From NCBI RefSeq assembly GCF_014646575.1, contig NZ_BMNN01000001.1:1-64000 (forward strand): DNA of 64,000 nucleotides. The letters run 5' to 3'. This DNA is from Halopseudomonas pertucinogena (lineage in GTDB: Bacteria > Pseudomonadota > Gammaproteobacteria > Pseudomonadales > Pseudomonadaceae). Positions 58,529 to 64,000 of this stretch are shown in pieces. The notes under the pieces were generated by a model. It worked only from the letters and a program-made list of their open reading frames with translations, made no database searches and was not told where the DNA came from. Made by a program: the position numbers and the translations under genes. Each line of letters begins with the position of its first letter. Position 1 is the stretch's first letter.

Positions 58529-59146
58529 ATGCAGAACAAATCATCAGCACACTATCAGCGGCTTTATCGCCAGCGCTTGCGCGAGCGTGGGCTGATCAAG
58601 AAGGAAGTCTGGGTGCTGCCCGAGTACGCCTCACAGCTCATGGCCTGTGAGCGGCAATGGCGCCAGCCGCGGTCCGGGCTGGCTTTGACAGACAGAGAGG
58701 GAAACGCAATGCAGCAGATCTGGACTGCTAAGGGATTGTATGAAGCGCTGGCGACCACCGAGCTCTTTACCAGCGGAGCGGCGCGGCTCGAGCTGATTGA
58801 TGGCAGCGAGCCAAGCCTGCACATCACCATGTGCGAATACGGTGAGCTGCCGCTGTTTCTGGCAGTGCACGGCGAGCAGATCATCGTCGAGGCGCTGCTC
58901 TGGCCGGCCAGTGACGTGGAGCACCAGGGGGATTTCAATGCCGAGGTGCTGCGCACCCAGAAGCTGTTCCCGCTGTCCTGCATCGGGCTGGAAACCCTGG
59001 CTGACGGCGAGCTCTGCTACACCATGTTCGGGGCACTGAGCTCGTCCTCCTCACTGGCGGACGTGGTGTTCGAGATCGAGCTGCTGGCGGATAACGTCAT
59101 CAAGGCCACTGAGGCTTACGAAGGTCACCTCAAGGCAACCGCCTGA
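58529..59146 (+). CDS. yjfI: YjfI/DUF2170-family protein with N-terminal extension
   Basis: First gene of a PspA-flotillin operon. The protein is 205 residues: an N-terminal segment (about 1-60; SAHYQRLYRQRLRERGLIKK, basic) followed by the DUF2170/YjfI domain (about 61-205; MQQIWTAKGLYEALATTELF). E. coli YjfI is about 133 residues, so the first 60 residues are extra. The ATG at 58529 lacks a Shine-Dalgarno, whereas the internal in-frame ATG 58709 has GAGGG 7 nt upstream and could give the short form. In E. coli yjfI is next to the PspA homologue yjfJ. Function unknown. Confidence 0.85.
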   Translation: MQNKSSAHYQRLYRQRLRERGLIKKEVWVLPEYASQLMACERQWRQPRSGLALTDREGNAMQQIWTAKGLYEALATTELFTSGAARLELIDGSEPSLHITMCEYGELPLFLAVHGEQIIVEALLWPASDVEHQGDFNAEVLRTQKLFPLSCIGLETLADGELCYTMFGALSSSSSLADVVFEIELLADNVIKATEAYEGHLKATA

Positions 59147-59168
59147 TTGTTTTCAAGGAGAAGAAGCG

Positions 59169-59864
59169 ATGAATGTCTGGAGAAAGTTGCTGACAGCGGT
59201 ACGAGGCGGGGCACATGAGGTGGGCGAAGCGGTGGTGGACAGCCAGGCCCTTCGCATTCTGGATCAGGAAATCCGCGACGCTGACGACGAGCTGCACCGC
59301 TCCCGCGAGGCACTGGCCGGCATCATGGCCAAGCAGAAGCTGGCCGCCGAGCGGGTGGCCAAACTGCAGGATCAGATCACGGAATACGAAGGTTACGCCC
59401 TGAAGGCGCTGGACGCCGATAACGAGACGCTGGCGCGGGAAGTGGCGGAAAAGATTGCTGCGCTGGAAGCCCAGCTCGGTGATGAGCGCGAGCAGGCCAA
59501 TGGCTACGCCAGCAGTGTGGCCCAGCTGCGCAAGGCAATCACCCAGGCTGAAGGCAACCTCAAGCGGCTGAAGCAGCAGGTGGATACGGTCAAGGCCACC
59601 GAGAGCGTGCACAAGGCGCAGCTGGCAGTCTCCCAGCGCCACAGCGGATCCAAGGCAAAGATGCATACGGCGCTGGAGTCGCTGGAGCGCATCAAGCAGA
59701 AGCAGGCCGAGCGGGGCGCGCGCATGGAAGCGGCCGAAGAGCTGGCTGCCGAAGCGAATCTGGATGACCAGCTGGAAGGCAAGCTGCGCGCCGCAGGCAT
59801 CACCCCGGATGCAGGCAGCGCTGACAGTGTGCTGGCGCGCCTGAAGAACCGAGCCACTACCTGA
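59169..59864 (+). CDS. PspA/IM30-family membrane-stress protein (YjfJ-like)
   Basis: A 231-residue PspA homologue, helical and coiled-coil throughout (about residues 25-200; EIRDADDELHRSREALAGIM). PspA proteins polymerise as ESCRT-III-like rods on damaged inner membranes. The amphipathic N-terminal helix MNVWRKLLTAVRGGAHEVGE is present, and the C-terminus is a flexible helical tail. GGAGAAGAAGCG precedes the ATG. It lies 22 nt after yjfI and 40 nt before the YqiJ-like gene. Confidence 0.9.
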   Translation: MNVWRKLLTAVRGGAHEVGEAVVDSQALRILDQEIRDADDELHRSREALAGIMAKQKLAAERVAKLQDQITEYEGYALKALDADNETLAREVAEKIAALEAQLGDEREQANGYASSVAQLRKAITQAEGNLKRLKQQVDTVKATESVHKAQLAVSQRHSGSKAKMHTALESLERIKQKQAERGARMEAAEELAAEANLDDQLEGKLRAAGITPDAGSADSVLARLKNRATT

Positions 59865-59904
59865 CCTGCCCGCGGCCCCCGCTACTGCGTACAAGGATGT
59901 ACCC

Positions 59905-60546
59905 ATGAACCTGTTTCTGCAGACGTCACTGTCTTTCCCCGTAGTGCTGCTGAGCTTCGTGCTCTGTGTGGCGGTGCTCTACTGGCTGGCGGTTGCCCTG
60001 GGGGTGCTGGATATCGAGGCGCTGGATTTCAGTCTGGACGGGGTGGAGTCGAGCTTCTCCTCCGCCGAGGGACTCGGCGGCCTGCTGCTGAAGCTGGGCT
60101 TCCGGGATGTACCGGTCACCCTGTGGCTGACGCTGCTGGTGTTCTTCGGCTGGATGCTCTGCTACTTCGCCGAATTGCTGGCGCTGCGTTTCCTGCCCCT
60201 GGGTTGGCTGCGCTATCCGCTGGGGCTGGTGGTCGTTGCCGGTTGCCTCATGCTCGCGCTGCCGGTAGTGCGGCTGATCAGCAGACCGCTGCGGCCGCTG
60301 TTTCGCAAGGTCAACAGCGACAGTACCCGTTCGCTGATCGGCCAGACCGCAGTGGTACGCAGTGGCAAGGTCAGCATGCGCACCGGGCAGGCCAGCCTGG
60401 AAAACGGTGGAGCGGGGCTCATCCTGCGCATCCGCGCCGAGGAGGAGCTCGGCCTGCAGCGGGGCGACCGGGTGGTGCTGCTGGACTATCTGCCGACCGA
60501 ACACGCCTACCGCGTGATAACCGAAAACGAATTCAATGATGTATGA
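59905..60546 (+). CDS. yqiJ: YqiJ-like membrane protein with NfeD-type OB fold
   Basis: A 213-residue protein with three or four membrane segments (about 10-30, 72-95, 108-130) and a C-terminal OB-fold (about 145-213; SLIGQTAVVRSGKVSMRTGQ) as in NfeD/YqiJ proteins, which accompany flotillins and SPFH proteins. Start ATG 59905 lies 13 nt after GTACAAGGATG. Partner of the YqiK-like flotillin 44 nt downstream. Confidence 0.87.
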   Translation: MNLFLQTSLSFPVVLLSFVLCVAVLYWLAVALGVLDIEALDFSLDGVESSFSSAEGLGGLLLKLGFRDVPVTLWLTLLVFFGWMLCYFAELLALRFLPLGWLRYPLGLVVVAGCLMLALPVVRLISRPLRPLFRKVNSDSTRSLIGQTAVVRSGKVSMRTGQASLENGGAGLILRIRAEEELGLQRGDRVVLLDYLPTEHAYRVITENEFNDV

Positions 60547-60589
60547 CCCGCAGGAAGCAGTCACGGGTGCCGCAAACAAGGAGATGTAG

Positions 60590-62644
60590 ATGAACATGGC
60601 AATGCTGATGCCCTTCCTGATCGGGGTGGGCGTATTTTTTCTGATCCTGATTGGATTCTTCGTTCTGTTCCAGGCGTTCTATATCAAGGTACCGCAGGGC
60701 ACCGCCCTGATCGTCAACGACATGTCCTCCACGCCGAAGGTGCACTTCACCGGTGCACTCGTCTATCCGGTGATCTACAAGAAGGAGTTCATGAAAATCT
60801 CCCTGCTGACGCTGGAAGTGGACCGGCGTGGCAAGGATGGCCTGATCTGCAAGGACAACCTGCGGGCGGACATCACCGTTGCGTTCTACCTGCGGGTAAA
60901 CGAAACAGCTCAGGACGTGCTCAAGGTGGCCAAGGCCATCGGCGTGGATCGCGCTTCCGATCGGATCGCAGTGAACGAACTGTTCAACGCCAAATTCTCC
61001 GAGGCGCTGAAAACGGTCGGCAAGAACTTCGATTTCGTCAGCCTGTTCGAGGAGCGTCAGGCGTTTCGTGACCGCATCATCGAGGTAATCGGCAATGATC
61101 TGAACGGTTATATCCTCGAAGACGTGGCCATCGACTATCTGGAGCAGACCCCGCGCACCTCGCTGGATCCGCACAACATTCTGGATGCCGAGGGCATCCG
61201 CAAGATCACCCAGCTGACCGCGGCGCAGAACGTGATCACCAACGAGCTCGAGCGCAACGAAGAGCTGGCGATCAAGAAGAAGAACGTCGAGACCCGCGAA
61301 GCCACGCTGGCGCTTGAGCGCCAGCAGGCCGACGCCGAGGCCCGTCAGAAACGCGAGATCGAGACCATCCGCGCCCGGGAAGAAGCCGAAACCCTGCGGG
61401 TGCGCGAGGAGGAACGGCTGAAGGCCGAGCAGGCGCGTATTCAGACCCAGCAGGAGCTGGATATCCGCGCGGAGAATCATCAGCGCGAAGTGGAGGTGGC
61501 CCAGCAGAACCGCGAACGGGCGGTGGTGATCGAGAAGGAGAAGGTGTTCCGCGCCCGGGATCTGGAGATCGTCGCCCGTGAGCGTGAAGTCGAGCTGCAG
61601 CGTATCGAGAAGGAAAAGGCGCTGGAAGAAGAGCGCAAGAACATTGCTTCGGTCATCCGCGAACGCGTGGCGGTGGAGAAGACAGTGGCTCAGGAAGAGG
61701 AACGCATCAAGGAAGTGCGGGAAGTGTCCGAAGCCGAACGTCTGAAGCAGGTGGTACTGCTCAATGCCCAGGCCGAGGCCGAGCAGGAGCTGGTACGCCA
61801 GGTCAAGCAGGCCGAAGCGGACGAAACCCGTTCCCGGCACAAGGCGGTGGAAATCAACACCCTGGCCCAGGCCGAGCTGGAAGCAGCGGCGAAGAAGGCC
61901 GAAGCCAAGAAGAAGCTGGCCGAAGGTACCCAGGCCGAGCAGGCTGCCACCGGTCTGGCGGCAGCGAAGGTACGGGAAGTGACCGCAGCGGCGAAGGAGA
62001 AGGAAGGCCTGGCCGAAGCGCGCGTGCACGCCGAATACATGGCCGCCGATGCCAGGGGCGAGCAGGAGAAGGGGCTGGCGCAGGCGCGCATTACCGAAGC
62101 CCAGGCACTGGCCAAGGAGAAGGAAGGGCTGGCCGAGGCCAAGGTGCTGGAAGAGAAACTCACCGCCCAGGCCCGCGGCGAGGAGCAGCTCGGTGTCGCC
62201 CAGGCGCGCGCCACCCGCGAACAGGGTCTGGCCGAGGCGGAAATCCTGCCGGAGCGCTTCAACTCCGAAGCCGAAGGTCTGGGCAAGAAGTTCAGCGCGC
62301 TGGATGCACTCAGCGACAACGCCCGCCAGCACGAGGAGTTCCGCATGCAGCTGGAGAAGAGCTTCGAGGAAGCCATGGCTGCGATCGCCGCGAACAAGGA
62401 CATCGCCAAGGATCAGGCCGAAGTACTCTCCGCAGCGCTGTCCAAGACCAAGATCGACATCGTTGGCGGCGAGGGCGATTTCTTCAATTCCTTCGCCAAG
62501 TCCCTCTCGGTGGGCAAGGCCATCGAAGGCGTGGTCGGCAAGAGTCCGGTGGTGCAGGATGTCATCCAGCGCCTGCTGGCCGGCAAGGCGGCCCCGGTCG
62601 ATGCCTCCAAGGCCAACGGTCACGCCATCCCCGGCGAGATCTGA
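60590..62644 (+). CDS. yqiK: Flotillin/YqiK-type SPFH protein
   Basis: A 684-residue membrane scaffold: an N-terminal membrane segment (MLMPFLIGVGVFFLILIGFF, about 5-24), an SPFH/band-7 domain (about 35-220) and a very long Glu/Ala/Lys/Arg-rich coiled coil (about 220-600) of flotillin type. Two near-identical AKEKEGLAEA stretches (about residues 464 and 503) mark an internal repeat. Flotillins form large ring-like assemblies on the inner membrane. GGAG lies 6 nt before the ATG. Length matches E. coli YqiK with a longer coil. Confidence 0.93.
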   Translation: MNMAMLMPFLIGVGVFFLILIGFFVLFQAFYIKVPQGTALIVNDMSSTPKVHFTGALVYPVIYKKEFMKISLLTLEVDRRGKDGLICKDNLRADITVAFYLRVNETAQDVLKVAKAIGVDRASDRIAVNELFNAKFSEALKTVGKNFDFVSLFEERQAFRDRIIEVIGNDLNGYILEDVAIDYLEQTPRTSLDPHNILDAEGIRKITQLTAAQNVITNELERNEELAIKKKNVETREATLALERQQADAEARQKREIETIRAREEAETLRVREEERLKAEQARIQTQQELDIRAENHQREVEVAQQNRERAVVIEKEKVFRARDLEIVAREREVELQRIEKEKALEEERKNIASVIRERVAVEKTVAQEEERIKEVREVSEAERLKQVVLLNAQAEAEQELVRQVKQAEADETRSRHKAVEINTLAQAELEAAAKKAEAKKKLAEGTQAEQAATGLAAAKVREVTAAAKEKEGLAEARVHAEYMAADARGEQEKGLAQARITEAQALAKEKEGLAEAKVLEEKLTAQARGEEQLGVAQARATREQGLAEAEILPERFNSEAEGLGKKFSALDALSDNARQHEEFRMQLEKSFEEAMAAIAANKDIAKDQAEVLSAALSKTKIDIVGGEGDFFNSFAKSLSVGKAIEGVVGKSPVVQDVIQRLLAGKAAPVDASKANGHAIPGEI

Positions 62645-62659
62645 GCTTCACCCTCTCCG

Positions 62660-62677
62660 CCCCCGGTCTTCCGGGGG
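62660..62677 (+). terminator. Hairpin between flotillin gene and DUF3686 gene
   Basis: CCCCCGG, loop TCTT, CCGGGGG is a perfect 7-bp GC stem 16 nt after the yqiK stop and 31 nt before the next ATG. It is followed by TGCTTGT with few T residues, so it may be a partial attenuator rather than a true stop, lowering expression of the large downstream ATPase. Confidence 0.5.
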
Positions 62678-62708
62678 TGCTTGTCTGGCTTGATTCAGGA
62701 ACAACAGC

Positions 62709-64000
62709 ATGACGGATGTGCACACCGAGGCGCCGGGACAGGAGCTGGTTGATCGGGCGGTAGCCGAAGGCGGCGCCTACGAGGTGCTGCAGCGGCGGTT
62801 GCAGGAGCAGGGAGCGCAGCTCAGGGCGATTGCCGACGGGCTGAACCAGCAGCGTCAGGAGGCCTTCGGCAGCAGCCGGATGGAGGTCACGGGGCGCGTA
62901 CGCATCCGCACCGAGAACAATTGCCTGGCCAGGGATATCGTGCAGGTTGGCGACGCGCTGCTGTTTGGCTACAACGTGTTCCTCGGTCTGAAGAAGGAGA
63001 CCCGGGTCGCCGATGTCTTCTCCCTGTATCGGGTAATACAGCACGAGGAAGGCTACGAGGCAGAGCCACTCCCGCTGACCGGCAGCTTCCTTGACGAGCC
63101 CGGCTTCGTCAATGATTTCAACGAGCTCTACGCCTATTACAAGAACACCCGGCTGCTGCAGCTGACGATCCGCGACGGCAAACTGCTGGCCAGCTTCCAG
63201 ATCGGCGAGCGCATCAGCGACGTCCGCGTGTTCCGCTGGTCGATTTCCCAGAACGGCGAACAGGTGCGCTACATCGACAACCGCGGCGAGCGTGACGTGG
63301 CGCTGCCGCAGCCCTTCGACTTCGAGTGGCAGCGTGCAACGAGGGAGATGGCGGTCAATGGTCGCCATCCGCACGTCAATATCCTCGATACCGTCTTCGT
63401 CGAGACCGTCGGTGGCGACCTGACGGTGAAGGTGGAAAACAACACCGAAGACGGCCTGGGCATCTACCGCGAGCCGGTGCAGGACAAGACCCAGTCGCTG
63501 GATGACGCGGTCATCGAGTTTGCCAGGGTCGGCAGCCTGGTGCTGCTGAAGATCCTGCCCTACCGGGAGGAGGTCTGGCGCTATCTGGTCTTCAACAGCC
63601 TGACCCGGAAGGTCGAGCGCATCGATGCGATTGGCCTGGCCTGCGTACAACTGCCTGAAGACCACGGCATCATCTTCCCCGGTGGTTATTATCTGCAGAG
63701 CGGTGAGCACAAGACTTTCGACCAGTCGATGGAAGGCATGCGCTTCAAGCGGGCGATGCGCTCGCCCAACGGCGAGGATGTGCAATATGTCTTTTACCAC
63801 CCGGAGCAGGGACGCTCAGCGCTGTTCACCTACAACCTGATCCGCCGCGAGCTGCAGAATCCCGTGTTCGGCCACGGCTATGCGCGGCTGGAAGACGGGC
63901 GCATGGTGATCTTCTCGGCAGAGGGCGATGAGCCCACGCGGATCCATCCCATGCAGATCTGGCAGACGCCGTTCTTCACCGATGAGTACGCAGCGCGCCA
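62709..64000 (+). CDS. DUF3686-containing large protein (DNA repair ATPase family), N-terminal part, runs off the window
   Basis: The frame opened by ATG 62709 stays open to the end of the window (430 codons). The segment starts MTDVHTEAPGQELVDRAVAE, has a short coiled helix (about 20-55) and then the DUF3686-like body: VRIRTENNCLARDIVQVGD (about 62-80), NVFLGLKKETRVADVFSLY (about 88-106), FNELYAYYKNTRLLQL (about 139-154) and PHVNILDTVFVETVGGDLTV (about 221-240). Full-length homologues are large proteins annotated DNA repair ATPase, with an AAA-type ATPase part after this region; that part is outside the window. AGGA lies 9 nt upstream. It closes the PspA-flotillin operon here. Confidence 0.82.
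   Translation, partial: MTDVHTEAPGQELVDRAVAEGGAYEVLQRRLQEQGAQLRAIADGLNQQRQEAFGSSRMEVTGRVRIRTENNCLARDIVQVGDALLFGYNVFLGLKKETRVADVFSLYRVIQHEEGYEAEPLPLTGSFLDEPGFVNDFNELYAYYKNTRLLQLTIRDGKLLASFQIGERISDVRVFRWSISQNGEQVRYIDNRGERDVALPQPFDFEWQRATREMAVNGRHPHVNILDTVFVETVGGDLTVKVENNTEDGLGIYREPVQDKTQSLDDAVIEFARVGSLVLLKILPYREEVWRYLVFNSLTRKVERIDAIGLACVQLPEDHGIIFPGGYYLQSGEHKTFDQSMEGMRFKRAMRSPNGEDVQYVFYHPEQGRSALFTYNLIRRELQNPVFGHGYARLEDGRMVIFSAEGDEPTRIHPMQIWQTPFFTDEYAAR

Noticed and set aside
60533-62623. 696-codon minus-strand reading frame opposite the flotillin gene
   Set aside because: It is a shadow of the repetitive Glu/Ala/Arg codons of yqiK and resembles no family.

Overview
The window is a contiguous piece of a high-GC gammaproteobacterial chromosome, almost certainly a member of the Pseudomonadaceae. 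The reasons are the gene order (tRNA-Met, ychF, pth, rplY, prs, tRNA-Gln, ispE, lolB, TPR lipoprotein | hemA, prfA, prmC, moeB, murI, pagL, then hemH; and gatB-gatA-gatC | mreB-mreC-mreD-maf-rng-yhdP-nitrilase-tldD), which follows the P. aeruginosa order as I remember it, the Pseudomonas-type rRNA ends at the left edge, and a Pseudomonas-like REP sequence. Species cannot be fixed from this window. No prophage, transposase, integron or CRISPR array is visible.

Layout. 1-356: the very end of an rRNA operon (last bases of 23S, spacer, a 5S gene that appears internally deleted, and the operon terminator). 357-4089: leuA, a Pro-rich unknown, rimI and an EamA transporter. 4112-12979 (minus): tRNA-Met, a phospholipase-D lipoprotein, then translation, nucleotide, isoprenoid and lipoprotein-sorting housekeeping genes. 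13186-18499 (plus): the overlapping hemA-prfA-prmC-moeB-murI run, then pagL. 18576-21735: a FAD amine-oxidase-like protein, ferrochelatase and hydroxypyruvate/glycerate dehydrogenase. 21870-26670: minor pilin operon pilV-pilW-pilX-pilY1-pilE without fimT or fimU. 26674-34260: pyrimidine/purine salvage (uraA, upp, an HGPRT-like gene), a SulP transporter with an apparent frameshift, a PA4642-family protein, a YajG-like lipoprotein and a BetT choline transporter. 34332-38003 (minus): RlpA-like protein and gatCAB. 38262-49063 (plus): elongasome mreBCD, maf, rng, yhdP, a nitrilase and tldD. At 49071-49331 G-rich tandem and REP-like repeats mark the point where conserved synteny stops. 49375-58286 is accessory metabolism: a single-domain asparaginase, a GIY-YIG protein, a GST, a GH15 glycosidase, an SDR, nucleoid protein YejK, a ChaN-like protein, an SLC13/RCK permease and a small membrane protein.

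58529-64000 (plus, running off the right edge) is the most system-like part: a compact operon of a YjfI/DUF2170 protein with an N-terminal extension, a PspA/IM30 homologue, a YqiJ-like membrane/OB-fold protein, a YqiK-like flotillin and the N-terminal part of a large DUF3686 (annotated elsewhere as DNA repair ATPase) protein. The families are known individually. The membrane-scaffold plus ATPase combination is under-characterised and is the best candidate for an undescribed membrane-stress or defence-like system.

Other points worth a second look: the deleted 5S gene, a G7 tract that puts the SulP start out of frame, a probable AUC start codon in mreC, an Asp in place of the catalytic Glu of PagL, a short PilY1 with a degenerate metal-binding motif, and a lower-GC tail of ispE.
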